A stretch of DNA of 64,000 nucleotides, from positions 2,066,501 to 2,130,500 of the forward strand of contig NZ_CP060488.1 in NCBI RefSeq assembly GCF_014334015.1, written 5' to 3'. A program made the translations under genes and the position numbers. This stretch comes from Bacteroides sp. M10. Its GTDB lineage: Bacteria > Bacteroidota > Bacteroidia > Bacteroidales > Bacteroidaceae. Positions 37,662 to 48,700 of this stretch are shown piece by piece. Position 1 is the first letter of the stretch; the number at the start of each line of letters is the position of its first letter. The notes below the pieces were generated by a model. The model did not search any database and was not told where the DNA came from. It was given only the letters and a program-made list of their open reading frames with translations.

Positions 37662-37962
37662 ACCTTATAAAATATAATGCAAAGATAATCATATTTTTTT
37701 AATTGGCGAATTTTACAAAAAAAACGGGCTATTAAATGGCGATTTTTACAACCACAATCTTATGGAAGTTGTTTCATTGTTTTTAGTAATGATATATGTT
37801 CATACTATGATGACTCAATAATTTACCAGACATACGTTTCTGAAATTTGTCCTTATAGGAATGAAAAACTCACATATATTGTGCTAATTAATATATAATT
37901 AAATGAAAATAAAAAGACAGGATACGAGTATTCCTGTCTTCTCATATGTAATGGATATTTTT
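37662..37962. other. AT-rich gap between cargo operon and rteC
   Basis: No gene. It holds the -7 promoter box for the ATPase gene (- strand TATCTTTG at 37680-37687; no TTTG at the usual spacing upstream). The remainder is AT-rich without clear repeats. It probably marks the junction of the inserted cargo with the conserved element backbone. Confidence 0.5.
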
Positions 37963-38568
37963 TTATTTTCTCATCCGCTCCAACTCCTCATCACGCAACA
38001 TTCTCTCGTTCAGTTTTTCCTGCATCCTGTCAATGAAATAGGTGCGGCTTTCGTTCTTCCGGCGTTTGATATCAGTGTAGAAGCGGTAGCAGTCTTTAGA
38101 ATCAACCCCGAATATCTTATAGAGAAGTGGGGCGAGCTGTTTGAGCGGCATATTGCCGTTGTTGATGCAGCCCATCACGTCTATGCCGTAGATAAGTTCC
38201 ACGAGGTCGATGGCATTGCCCGTCCATTGAAGAAGGCTGGCGGTGGTTTCTGTTGCGTTGTTGGCGGATATTAGTGGTGGCACTTGGGGCGTGGCAAGGA
38301 ATTTCTGCATCTTTCTTACGAAAGACAGAGCCTTGCTGACGTAGGCGGCAATCTCTCTTTTTTCTTCTGACAGATTACGTACGGGATGGTGCTGCAACTC
38401 GATTTCGATGTAGGCAAGCGCGATGACGGTAAGGTTCATGTCCATGCCGCCGTTGCACAGTTCGATCACTTGGGTGGCGAAAGCCGTGTATGCCGTTTCC
38501 ATATTGCAGTCGCCGGCTTCGTTTATCAGGCGGAAAAAGTCGGTTTCCGCCAGCAAGAAATAATTCAT
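37963..38568 (-). CDS. rteC: RteC: activator of the excision operon
   Basis: 201 aa from MNYFLLAETDFFRLINEAGD; the frame extends 63 bp upstream without support. The sequence and position match RteC of CTnDOT: a helical N-terminal half and a C-terminal winged-helix-like part ending RMQEKLNERMLRDEELERMRK. By family knowledge, RteB activates rteC after tetracycline exposure, and RteC binds upstream of xis2c to start excision. Confidence 0.88.
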   Translation of the reverse strand: MNYFLLAETDFFRLINEAGDCNMETAYTAFATQVIELCNGGMDMNLTVIALAYIEIELQHHPVRNLSEEKREIAAYVSKALSFVRKMQKFLATPQVPPLISANNATETTASLLQWTGNAIDLVELIYGIDVMGCINNGNMPLKQLAPLLYKIFGVDSKDCYRFYTDIKRRKNESRTYFIDRMQEKLNERMLRDEELERMRK

Positions 38569-38806
38569 GGTTCTGTCAATTTTGAAAATTACACTTTGTT
38601 TTCTGCGTGCGCACATGAATATAATTGGCAAAAAACGCGGCAGAAAATAAAAAATCCAACACTCAATTTTACAAAGTGCTGGATTTCAGAGGTATAAAAT
38701 TCAGTATTTTTTCACAAGGACAAATTATCTCCGACTTAAATTGTTTGTAATCGGAACATTTATTCTATTCCTGAAAATAGAAATGTATGCTTGCCGCACA
38801 TTTTGG
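38569..38806. other. rteC promoter region and terminator of the tetQ operon
   Basis: It includes a strong hairpin (separate entry) and about 85 bp before rteC with no perfect TTTG/TAnnTTTG pair, as expected for a promoter that needs the activator RteB. A small dyad GTGCGCAC lies near 38610-38620. No gene is seen. Confidence 0.5.
38652..38686 (-). terminator. Terminator after the tetQ-rteA-rteB-ribD-like genes
   Basis: AAATCCAACACT (38652-38663) pairs with AGTGCTGGATTT (38675-38686) with one G-U. On the - strand the stem is followed by TTTATTTTC. It separates the tetQ operon from rteC. Confidence 0.7.
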
Positions 38807-39229
38807 CTATCTTGCTTTTTTATCAAGGATATAGATAATGCGACATACACCGTTGGGATAGCTTTTCAAAGAGGAAAGCGTCCAGTGTTGCTCTGGCAGA
38901 GCCGACTTAAAAAAATGTCGTCCGCTTCCGGATATGAAAGGAACGGTGTATAGTATGATTTCATCCACAGCGTGCATCCGCAGCAGTCCGTTTATATAGT
39001 CTGCCGTGTCCGGTGTGGCTTCCGCGAGGTAACGGATGTTTGTGCAGTCTTTTCTCCATTCGTGCAGCATTGAAATGGAATAGTCCGGTGTCACACGGTA
39101 AAAGGCTTTCTTCCTGATTTCATCAAGACCGCAACGGTCAAGGCACAAATCCTGATGTGCTTTATCATATAACTCTGAAGAAAGACATCCGTCCATCGTC
39201 AGTACGGCGAGAATCTGAACTTTACCCAT
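38807..39229 (-). CDS. RibD C-terminal/dihydrofolate-reductase-like protein
   Basis: 140 aa. The opening VQILAVLTMDGCLSSE and the later LRMHAVDEIILYTVPFISGSGRHFF match the RibD C-terminal (reductase) fold, somewhat shorter than usual. It probably binds NADPH. Such a gene is regularly found between rteB and rteC in CTnDOT relatives. Its substrate is unknown. Confidence 0.75.
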   Translation of the reverse strand: MGKVQILAVLTMDGCLSSELYDKAHQDLCLDRCGLDEIRKKAFYRVTPDYSISMLHEWRKDCTNIRYLAEATPDTADYINGLLRMHAVDEIILYTVPFISGSGRHFFKSALPEQHWTLSSLKSYPNGVCRIIYILDKKAR

Positions 39230-39508
39230 AATCGTTTCCTTTCGTTAGGCAAGGGTAAAAAAGTAGCGTGCAATTCACACTACCTTCAAGCGATGGCTCT
39301 GGTAAAGCCTTTACGGAGAGTACGTGAATGCACGCTATGCGTAAGCATAGCATAAGCATCACGCAATCGTCTCCGTAGTTCCAATTTACCAGATTTTCGC
39401 TTGAAACGCCTTGCGGTCTTATCCTATATGTTGGCGGCGAAAAGCTCCTGCCAATCGCCGTTTTTCTCAAATGTTATGCAAAGATAGCCAAATTCAGTGA
39501 ATTACGGG
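39230..39508. other. Structured non-coding stretch between rteB and the RibD-like gene
   Basis: The open frame on the - strand has no family resemblance. The DNA contains two interlocking inverted repeats: GCGTGCAATTCAC against GTGAATGCACGC, and TACGGAGA against TCTCCGTA, plus a GCGTAAGCATAGCATAAGCA run. This could be a structured 5' leader of the downstream gene, a small RNA or a degraded sequence. Confidence 0.4.
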
Positions 39509-40831
39509 CTATGATTGCTTGAATTTATATTTAAGTCCATACTCTTCAAGTTTGCTGTATAGTGTTGTCCTGCCTATGCCGAGCAGTTCTGCGGCGACAC
39601 TCCGGTTGCCGTTTGCCTGTTTCAACGCACGCAATATCCGCTCCTTATCCTCCGCGTCATTGCGCAAGGCGAAGCTGACAGTAGAGGTCGGTTTCGTCAC
39701 GGCAAGTTCCAGATGCTCTTTCATGACAACACCTTCCTGCGCCTGCAATACAGCACCCATAACTTTCTGCCGAAGTTCCCGCACGTTGCCCGGCCATGCG
39801 TGTGTCAGCAACGCTTTACGTGCTTCGGAACTGAACCCGCTCACGCTACACTCCAGCTCTCTGTTTGCCATATCACGGAAGAACTCTGCCAGCGGCATAA
39901 TGTCTTCTTGACAGTCACGCAACGGAGGAACGGTTATCCCGAAGTCGTGCAGGCGGTACAGAAGATCCTGCCGAAAACGCTTTTCATTCACCGATACCTC
40001 CAAATCTTCATTGGTAGCAGCGATGATGCGGACATTGAAATTCCGGTCTGCCTTGTCTCCGACCGGGCGATACCGCCTCTCCTGTATGGCACGGAGCAAC
40101 ATCTGTTGGGTTTCCAACGCGAGGTTTCCTACCTCGTCCAGAAACAACGTGCCGCCTTCCGCCTCATGGAAATATCCTTTCTTGGCATTGTCCGCACCTG
40201 TAAATGCACCTTTGACGTGTCCGAAGAAAGCCGACGGTGCAAGCTCTTTGGAGAGTGAACCGCAGTCCACCGCCACAAATGGCTTGCCTGCACGTTTGCT
40301 CTTGTCATGCAACAGGTGGGCAATATGCTCCTTGCCCGTGCCGTTCTCACCAAATATCATCACGCTCATATCGGTGGCGGCTACCAGCCTTATGCGGTGC
40401 ATGATTTTCTGAAAGGCGGAACCTTCACGGGCGAATATAGGCATACGGCGTTGTCCTGCCTGACGTTCTTTCAGTATGGAACGGATCAGGGGGACAAGTT
40501 TATCCTCCACAAGCTGTTTGGGAATATAGTCTATCGAGCCGAGTTTCATGCTTTCCACGGCGGTATTAACTTCGGCGTAGTCGGTCATAATGATGAAGGG
40601 CTGCATCTTTCCCTCCTTTCGCATCCAGCACAAAAGGTCTATGCCACTGCCGTCAGGCAGACGCAGGTCGGCAACCACGATATCATTATCTGTTGCCTGT
40701 TGCAGATGTTTCTTCGCGGTTGAGAGGTGGTAAGCCTTCATATTGCGGTAGCCCTCCCGTGACAGCATATTGCAGACATATTCGCAATACACGATGTTGT
40801 CTTCCACCACAATTATTTTTGTCTTATTCAT
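39509..40831 (-). CDS. rteB: RteB: NtrC-type response regulator
   Basis: 440 aa. The receiver domain has the phospho-acceptor Asp in VVADLRLPDGSG; the AAA+ domain has GENGTGKEHIA and the sigma-54-contact motif GAFTGA; a Fis-type helix-turn-helix ends the protein (NRSVAAELLGIGRTTLYSKL). It is the partner of RteA, with an 8-bp overlap, and by family knowledge activates rteC. Confidence 0.95.
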   Translation of the reverse strand: MNKTKIIVVEDNIVYCEYVCNMLSREGYRNMKAYHLSTAKKHLQQATDNDIVVADLRLPDGSGIDLLCWMRKEGKMQPFIIMTDYAEVNTAVESMKLGSIDYIPKQLVEDKLVPLIRSILKERQAGQRRMPIFAREGSAFQKIMHRIRLVAATDMSVMIFGENGTGKEHIAHLLHDKSKRAGKPFVAVDCGSLSKELAPSAFFGHVKGAFTGADNAKKGYFHEAEGGTLFLDEVGNLALETQQMLLRAIQERRYRPVGDKADRNFNVRIIAATNEDLEVSVNEKRFRQDLLYRLHDFGITVPPLRDCQEDIMPLAEFFRDMANRELECSVSGFSSEARKALLTHAWPGNVRELRQKVMGAVLQAQEGVVMKEHLELAVTKPTSTVSFALRNDAEDKERILRALKQANGNRSVAAELLGIGRTTLYSKLEEYGLKYKFKQS

Positions 40832-43142
40832 CTTCGTATTTTCTCCTTTCCTCTTCTGCCAACCGTATTATTTCCACTCCCTTATCCAGCACGGCAGTCA
40901 CGGCATGGCTTAACGCTTCACCATCCGGGAGAGCATCGCCACGAAGCAATCCGTAAAGTACATTCAGCGGTTGGTCGGCACGGAGCACCTCCCACGAACT
41001 GCGCAGGTGGTGGATCAGGGAATCCAGCTTTTGCAGGTCTTTTTCTTTTGCTGCATCCCGTACCGCCTGCATTTCCTTTTCTGTTTCAGTTATCAACTTT
41101 TCCAGCATGACGGCTTCATTGCCATAGGACAATAAGGCGGAAAAGTCCGGTTTCCCGTCCGGTGTCGCTTTTATGGCACACCTGTCGGAAACCTCCATCA
41201 GTTCCGATATGGAGAACGGTTTGAACAGGCATCCGGCAAAGCCTTTTGCCAATAGTTCCCCTTTGTTACAACTGCCCGAAGCGGTTGCCACAACCACCGG
41301 GATTGTTGGTGAATTGCCCACGTTGGACGAACGCAACAGTTCCAGCAATTCGAAACCGTTTATATCGGGCATATTCAAGTCTGTCAGCAACAGGCTGTAT
41401 TCTTTCTGGCGTATCATTTCCATCAGTGCCGCAGCATCGGTGCAAGTGTCGCAGTGTATTCCTTCTTGGGAATACATCTCTTTCAGCATCAGAAGTAATA
41501 CCTCATCATTGTCAATGGCGACAACATCATGGAATTTATTGTTATGATAAACAGGTGTATTGCTTGTATATCCAAGCTGTTCTTCAGCTTCCTGCATAGA
41601 AATTTCAACTGTGAAACGACTGCCTTTCCCTTTCTTGCTGTCTAAACGGATTGTTCCGCCAAGCATCGACACAATATTACGCATTATGGCAAGCCCAAGC
41701 CCGAAACCCTCCTTTGCGGCGGCATTTGATAGACGTTCAAACGCACCGAACGCTTGTTTCTGTTCCTCTTCTGTCATGCCTGTACCTGTATCTTCAACGA
41801 CCAGTGTCAGAACTCCATTATCATATTCAGTAATCAAAGAAACACCGCCTTCTTCTGTGAACTTGACAGCGTTTGACAGCAGGTTATTCCCGATTTGTAT
41901 TATTCGCTCTTTGTCGGTCAATACAATGGCATCGTGTCCAGTCTTCACGGACAAGGACAGCCCTTTGTTCACGGCAACAGGCATGAACTCCGTTTCAAGT
42001 GTGTGCGTGATTGCTGAAATCCGGCAGGGTGACAGACGGGGCTGTTCCTTGCCGTTGTCCAGGCGGAAGAAGTCAAGCAAAGTGTTAAGCATATCCCGCA
42101 TACGGTCGGAGGATTGCAGTATGTTTTGGATATACTGCCCGGACTTATCCTCACACTGTTCTTTCCGTATCAGTCCGGCATAGCCTGTTATTGCTGTCAG
42201 CGGTGTGCGCAGTTCATGGGTGATAGTATGTACCGCCTTCTTCCTTGACGTTATCAGTGCCTCGTTCCGTTGTACGGATTGTTCCAGTTGCCTTATCAAA
42301 TCAGTTGTCTTGTGCTTGTATTGTTTAATGCTTTTTGCATCACGATGTATGATGATGTAGGAAATTAACAACAATAGAAGAACGAATCCCATTAAACCGC
42401 CTACTTGCATAAATGACTTTTCACGCATGGCAACTATTTCGTTTTCCCGGCTTTGCAGTTCGGTTTGTACCTTTTCTTCTATTTGGCAAATCAATTCTTG
42501 CAGTTGTCTGTTAAGTTCTGCATTACGAGCTGCAAGGCTGTCGGCTTGTTCCGACAATTGGCGATCCTGCACTTTCTGTTCGCTGATTACGTTTCTATTG
42601 ACCGAATGAAGGATAGTGGTTGATACTGCTGGAGTTACTTCCTTTTTTTTGCCGAATATGCCTAAGAAACCTTTTCGTTTTGGCTTTTTGGACTGTTCCT
42701 GCACACTTTTCTGTACAATAACCGGAATTTGATTGGCTATCTTCTTGTTAATAGATTGTTGTTCATCCATTAACCGGACTATCTGGAACATCTGTCGTTC
42801 CTTATCCTCTAAAAGACTGCGCACACTATCGATGCGCTCTGCTGGATAGGTGGCCTTGAAACGGCAGAGCATACTGTCCATTGCCATACGCCGTGCATGG
42901 TAATGCTCGATATCTTTATCGTTCCATTCCAGTATTGTTTCACCCAATAGAGAAAATTTTATCATTTGAATATTGATATTGTTTATTTCTTTTCGGAGCT
43001 CGTCTATTTTTTTATTGCCAAGTTCTAATGCTTCTATCTCCTGCCATTCATAGAGGCTATTATATGCCATACATCCGATAAGAATGGAGATAAGTATATA
43101 TCCCAACCGTATTGCCTTATAGAAATTTCCTGACCGCTCCAT
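40824..43142 (-). CDS. rteA: RteA: hybrid sensor histidine kinase
   Basis: 772 aa. Membrane helices lie near 10-28 and 248-268 around a coiled periplasmic part. Then come the kinase core with H-box THELRTPLTAITGY, ATP-binding NLLSNAVKF and GFGLGLAIM, a receiver domain (LLTDLNMPDINGFELL) and a C-terminal Hpt-like part (LIHHLRSSWEVL). Its ATG shares one base with the tetQ stop (TAATG), so it is translationally coupled. It senses an unknown signal and controls RteB. Confidence 0.95.
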   Translation of the reverse strand: MERSGNFYKAIRLGYILISILIGCMAYNSLYEWQEIEALELGNKKIDELRKEINNINIQMIKFSLLGETILEWNDKDIEHYHARRMAMDSMLCRFKATYPAERIDSVRSLLEDKERQMFQIVRLMDEQQSINKKIANQIPVIVQKSVQEQSKKPKRKGFLGIFGKKKEVTPAVSTTILHSVNRNVISEQKVQDRQLSEQADSLAARNAELNRQLQELICQIEEKVQTELQSRENEIVAMREKSFMQVGGLMGFVLLLLLISYIIIHRDAKSIKQYKHKTTDLIRQLEQSVQRNEALITSRKKAVHTITHELRTPLTAITGYAGLIRKEQCEDKSGQYIQNILQSSDRMRDMLNTLLDFFRLDNGKEQPRLSPCRISAITHTLETEFMPVAVNKGLSLSVKTGHDAIVLTDKERIIQIGNNLLSNAVKFTEEGGVSLITEYDNGVLTLVVEDTGTGMTEEEQKQAFGAFERLSNAAAKEGFGLGLAIMRNIVSMLGGTIRLDSKKGKGSRFTVEISMQEAEEQLGYTSNTPVYHNNKFHDVVAIDNDEVLLLMLKEMYSQEGIHCDTCTDAAALMEMIRQKEYSLLLTDLNMPDINGFELLELLRSSNVGNSPTIPVVVATASGSCNKGELLAKGFAGCLFKPFSISELMEVSDRCAIKATPDGKPDFSALLSYGNEAVMLEKLITETEKEMQAVRDAAKEKDLQKLDSLIHHLRSSWEVLRADQPLNVLYGLLRGDALPDGEALSHAVTAVLDKGVEIIRLAEEERRKYEDE

Positions 43143-45067
43143 TATTTTAATGACATTGATTTTTGGAACATGAATAAAAGTTTATCTTTTTCGTTCATGC
43201 GGATATTATCAGAATAACCGTCTTTTGTTATTTGATACCCACATGGCTTAACCATAAAAATGCCTAAGCCCTTAGTGTACGAACTTACTTCTGAGGCATA
43301 GTCTTTACTTGTATTTAATGGAACTTTCCCTTTAATATGACACCACTCATTATTACAACTGATGTCTTCAATCTCAGACATCAGTTTTTGCAAATCTGTA
43401 ATAGCTTTGGAACTCGCTACTTGGGGTATCTGCAACTCAAAACAGAGCATCGGTTCGAGAATGTCCACACCTGACTGTTGCAAAGCCAGCCTGAAGACAT
43501 AAGGGGTCAGCTGTCTGAAATCAGCAGGTGTACTTACCGGGCTATAATACTCGGCTTGAGTAAAAGTTACTTTCAGATCTGTCACTTCCCATCCATGTAA
43601 ACCAGATTGGCAAGACATACGAATCCCTTCAAAAACGGCATTTTGAAAAGAATGGTTCAGATAACCATAGGAGATGTCACTTTCGATTTGCAACCCTGCC
43701 CCTAACGGTAAGGGTTCAAGAGTCAGCCCTATTGTGGCCCAGTAAGGGTTGGGTGGTACTTCGATCTGAATAATCTTATTGACCTTTTTTATAGGTCGTT
43801 CTTTGTAGATAGTCTTGATCTCATCAAAATGGACCTTTACGGAAAATCGTTCTTCCAGCAATGTCTGTATGATTTCCTTTTGGGTCAAACCATATAACGA
43901 GATTTCCAATTCATCACTATATGAGTTTATGGAAAAGGACAAAGACGGGTCTTCAATCCACAATGTATTCAGAGCGGATATCACCTTGCTTCTCTCTTCG
44001 GGCTTATTTGGCCGGACGGAGGATTTGAGAGCGGGATGCTGATGAGATAATCCTTGAATCAAACAAGGTTTAGCACCTAAATAATCTCCGATTCGAAAAT
44101 CTTCTATATCTTCTACAATCGCGATATCATTGGCACCCACTTCATCAACATTTATCTCTCTGCCCTGATAAATAGTCTTTAGATTTTTAATCTTGATGAA
44201 TTTTTCCGAATCGTTGATTCTTACAACGTCTCGAAGTCTCAGACTTCCGTCAATTATTTTAAGAAAACTTCTTTTATGCCCTTTGGGGTCATGCTCTATC
44301 TTATAGAGATAAGCTGAAAGTCTGTTTGAGACTGATGCCGGAGGAAGTATAAAAGAAGAAATGGCGTCCAACAACTCATTGATACCGATATTGAACATTG
44401 CTGATCCATGTAGCACCGGATAGACTTTGGCTTTTGCCACAAGAGCGATTATCGTATTCCAATAATCAGCCGGTGAAATTTCGCTATCCGCCAAATATCG
44501 TTCTAATATATCGTCGTCATGGTTGCATACAAATTCTTTGTATTCTTCCTTTATATATGTTTGGGAGCAAACCGGATAAACCGATCCATCGACAACAGTT
44601 TGCATAAACAGGACATCTTGCGACAGATTTGTTTTTATATCCATATACAAACGCTCCAAATTCACACCGGCACGGTCAATCTTATTGATAAATATAATTG
44701 TCGGGATTTGCAGCTTTTGTAAAGTACTGAACAGCAACTTTGTCTGCGCTTGTATGCCTTCCTTTGCGGATAAGATGAGGACTGCTCCATCAAGCATTTT
44801 GAATGTCCGCTCCACTTCCGCAATAAAATCCATGTGTCCCGGAGTGTCAATGATATTGCATTTCACTCCATTCCAGATAATAGATGTCGTAGAAGCCCGG
44901 ACAGTAATTCCTCTACGTTTCTCTATATCCATAGAGTCCGTTATGGTGTCACCATTATCCACACGGCCGCACTTTTCCGTTGCTCCACTGGCAAACAGCA
45001 GATTCTCGGTTACGGAAGTTTTTCCTGCATCAATGTGAGCAAGAATTCCTAAATTTATAATATTCAT
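43142..45067 (-). CDS. tetQ: TetQ: ribosomal protection protein for tetracycline resistance
   Basis: 641 aa from [20 protein letters not shown]. GTPase motifs are [17 protein letters not shown] and INKIDR, followed by EF-G-like domains; the whole length agrees with TetQ. A GTG in frame at 45115 would add 16 residues (657 aa) and has a better ribosome site (GAGGAGG), so the start is ambiguous. It releases tetracycline from the ribosome and is the first gene of tetQ-rteA-rteB. Confidence 0.96.
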
Positions 45068-45201
45068 TTGGATTAAGCAATAATATACTACAGTAGATGC
45101 ATTGTCGAAACGCACCTTTTAATACCTCCTCGTAGCATATGAGAACTACAGGATTACTAACTCGTATTAATATGTATATTATTACTGCCGCATAACGATT
45201 A

Positions 45202-45232
45202 CAAAATTACACAAAAAAATATATCTAACAAA
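45202..45232 (-). promoter_or_regulatory. tetQ operon promoter
   Basis: On the - strand TTTG (45232-45229) and TAATTTTG (45209-45202) are separated by exactly 19 bp, the Bacteroides -33/-7 consensus. The transcript would start near 45195, leaving a leader of about 130 nt before the ATG at 45067. That fits the known attenuation control of tetQ. Confidence 0.85.
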
Positions 45233-45724
45233 AGTGGGAGGATTTTTTAACTTTTTACCATAGACATTTTATTAGGGAAGCGTAGGTTCAACTGGCAAGT
45301 ACAAATAAGTAGAAATGTTTGAACAACACCGTTTTAGGAAGTTGAAAAATCAAGTTTCTCTCTCGGTATAGCGTTTATTTTGGCCAATATCTTCTTTAGT
45401 TTAGCATTTGTGTATTTCCCATTCGTGTTCTATTTAGCTCCTTATTATGAGTATGTAGCAAGTTACTTATCAAATTCAGCCTCTTTGAGGGTCAAATATG
45501 GTTTTGCAAATGGTGACTGACAAGACATAAACAAGGTCAGCAGGAATTTTTTACATAAATGGACATGAATGTATATAACCTAAAATAAGAATAAATTTTA
45601 ATAAGGGCTGCCCAAAAAGAAAAAAATGCAGTTGCCATCCTATAGATACTTGCAGAAAGGATAAAATTTACTTTTAGACCTTTTGGGATAGCCCTTATTA
45701 ATACTTCAGATAAAATTCCTTAGG
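45233..45724. other. Gap upstream of tetQ with gene remnant and inverted-repeat element
   Basis: There is no intact gene. On the + strand, near 45359-45520, one frame reads about 50 codons of hydrophobic sequence (ILANIFFSLAFVYFPFVFY) ending in TGA, with no start, so it may be the tail of a lost membrane protein. A 100-bp inverted-repeat element follows at 45600-45699. Confidence 0.45.
45600..45699. repeat. 100-bp MITE-like inverted-repeat element
   Basis: The left end AATAAGGGCTGCCCAAAAAG (45600-45619) is the near-perfect inverse of CTTTTGGGATAGCCCTTATT (45680-45699). The arms resemble the ends of Bacteroides IS1182-like elements as I remember them. The core has no ORF. It could equally be a terminator for the gene ending at 45725. 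Confidence 0.5.
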
Positions 45725-48700
45725 TTATATTTTCAATCCTTTGGACCGGGTTTCCTCCTTGGCATACAGTCCCGGACGCCCGATTATGACATGGTTGGCA
45801 ACGATACTATCCGCCGGACTGCGTATCTGCGGCGGTGCATTTTCGGGATATTGCGCCTGCCTGTTCCTCACATCTTCCGCTTCCGGCTTGAGCTGTTGCC
45901 CTTCATTCTCCTTTTCTGCGACTTCGGGCGTGGGTGGCGCAAGCTCCAGCTGAATTTTTCGGTCAAGGGCGGCAAGTTCGGACTTCAACTGCTTCAGCTC
46001 GTCCTCCTTCTTCCACACCTTACCCGCTATCTCCTGTAACTGCGGTATCTCCATCTCCAGCACCTCGTTCTTCGCCTTGTACTGGTCGATGATGGAGGGT
46101 ATCCTCTCCATCGCGTTGAGGAAGTTGCGGGCGGCGGCCAACGGGTCAGCCATCGCCAGATGCCCGTTGTTGTAGGTGTACTTGTAGTTCCCCTCGACCA
46201 CGAAGCGGTTGTCGGTGAACTCCAATCCCTCTTTGAGTATCCTTTCGCTCACCACCTTTATCGGAAAACCGTAAAGTTCACCGACCTGCGTGTACAACCC
46301 TCCGGTCGTGGCATTCTTGGCTATCTCCTGCAAACGCTTTCCGATGACCTTCTCATCGGCGGAATCCACTCCGTCCACCTTTATTATATTAAGGCGGTTG
46401 CCCTCCTTGTCGGTCTGCACCACCGACAGGAAGCGGTTCCAGTCCTCCGTCATGGCATCTATGAAAGCCGTGTTGTTGCGCAACTCGCCGGTCTTTGACT
46501 CCAGCTTGAACTCCGAATCACGCTTGCCCTTGTTGAACGACTTGCGTTCCCCTTCGAGCGATGCGATCCGCTTTTCCAGTTTCGCCTTGTCCAACAGGTC
46601 GGTATTGCCGGAGAGCAACGCCATGTATTCCGAGAAATTCATGCCCGATTTTTCGTCCATTGCCCCCTCGTCGATGGTACGCGCACCCATCGCACCGCTT
46701 TTGAGCTGGCTTATGAAAGTCTGCTTGCAGTGCAGGAGGTTGAACTTGTAGCTGTCCAGTGACTTCTCCACCGCGTAGATGATTACATCCACGTTGTTCC
46801 CGGCGAAATGTTTGGCAATCTCATTACCTGCCCTAACTCCGCGTCCGTCACGCTGTTGCAAGTCGGACGGTCGCCACGGCGTATCGAGATGATGGATAGC
46901 CACACACCGTTTCTGGGCGTTCACACCCGTTCCGAGCATAGAGGTAGAGCCGAACAGCACACGCACCGTCCCGGCGTTCATGGCGTCTATCACCGCCTTC
47001 CGCGCCTTGTCGGTCTTGCACTCCTGAATGAAGCGCACCTCGCTTGGCGGTATACCGTAGTCCTCCGTCAGTTTGCGCTTGATTTCCGAATAGACGTTCC
47101 ACCCGTCGCCCGGCTGGTATGTCCCCAAATCAGAGAAAACGAACTGCGTGCCTTTCTGGGCGTCGTATTTTTGATAATACTCCGCGATCATCTTGGCACA
47201 GTGACTCGCTTTGTTGTCGGGATGATCTTCGTAATTCGGGTCTATCATGCGCATGTCGAGTGCCATTTTCCGGGCATAGTCCGTGGCGATGAGCATCTTC
47301 GCCTTTTCTTCCGTTTCCGAAAGCGGCAGCCTGCCCAACAAGGTGGCATCGCCCGTCTTGGCGAACTGCATCAGTTTCTGTATGAAGTCCTCCTGTTCCG
47401 GCGTGGGCGGTATATGGTGCAGTATCTCGTTCTTGGCAGGACGGTCAACGCCCACATCCTCCGCCGTGCGGTAGTCCGTGATTTCATTATAGAAGGCGGC
47501 AAGCTCCGGCACTTTGATGAAGTAGCGGAAACGCTCCTTCTGGACCACATTGTTCGTCACGTTAAATTCAAAATCCGTCGTCTTCTTGGCAAATATCGCC
47601 GCCCAAGCGTCGAAACACCTTATGTCCTGCCGTTCCAGCTCCTTCGGGCGCAGGTACTTGAACAGCAGGTACAATTCAGTCAGTGAGTTGCTGATAGTCG
47701 TGCCGGAGAGGAAGGTCGCACCCAAGTCTTTTCCTGTGCGCTCCTGTATGGTGCGTATGGCAAAGAGCATGTTAAGTGCCTTCTGGCTTCCCTCGCTGTT
47801 TCCCAATCCCGCCACACGGTCGTGGCGCGTGTTGAAAGTCAGATTCTTGAACTGGTGGCTCTCATCTATGAAGATGTGGTCGATGCCCATCTGCTTGAAA
47901 TCCACCACGTCGTCCGTGCGTGACTTTATGGCGTGTTCCACCTTCTCCAGCTTCGCTTCAAGGTTGTGCTTGCGCTTCTCCAATCCTTTCAGCATCGCCC
48001 GCGACACGTTCTTTCCCTGCTGCCGTAGCACTTCGAGGTTTTCCTCCACCGTGTCAAGCTCTGCTTGCAGGATGCGCTGCTGCAATTCCGGCGACTGCGG
48101 TATCTTGCCGAACTGGTCGTGCGACATGATGACGCAATCGTAGTCGTTGTTCTTTATATTATTGAAGAAGCGCACACGGTTGGCGGTCGAAAAGTCCTTC
48201 TCCGAAGCGTACAGAATACGTGCGTTGGGATATGCCGCCTGATAGGTGGCTGCAATCTCCGCAACGTTGGCTTTCAGCCCGATAATCATCGGCTTGTGTG
48301 CCAAATTCAGACGCTTCATCTCATGCGCGGCGATGCACATTATCAGCGTCTTACCGGTTCCCACCTCGTGGTCGCAAATTCCGCCGCCGTTCTGTTTCAA
48401 CATCCAGACGCAATCCATCTGTGAGGGATAGACGCTCTTGATACCCCGGCTTGCCAGCCCTTTCAGGTTGAGGTCGGGAAAGGTCTGATGGGAGCCGTCG
48501 TAGCGCGGGCGCACGAAACAGTTGAACTTGCGGTTATACATCGTCACAAGCCGCTCCTTGAACTGCGGCGACTGCTCTTCGAGCCATTCGGAGAAGCCGT
48601 TTCGTATCTCGTCAATCTTGGCGTTGGCGAGTTGTATTCCCTCGCTGTCGCGCATCTTGATGTCGTTGCCATGCTCGTCCTTGCCGATGGACTTCATCAT

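Noticed and set aside
39222..39470. 82-aa frame between rteB and the RibD-like gene
   Set aside because: No family match; the DNA is dominated by inverted repeats, better explained as RNA structure.
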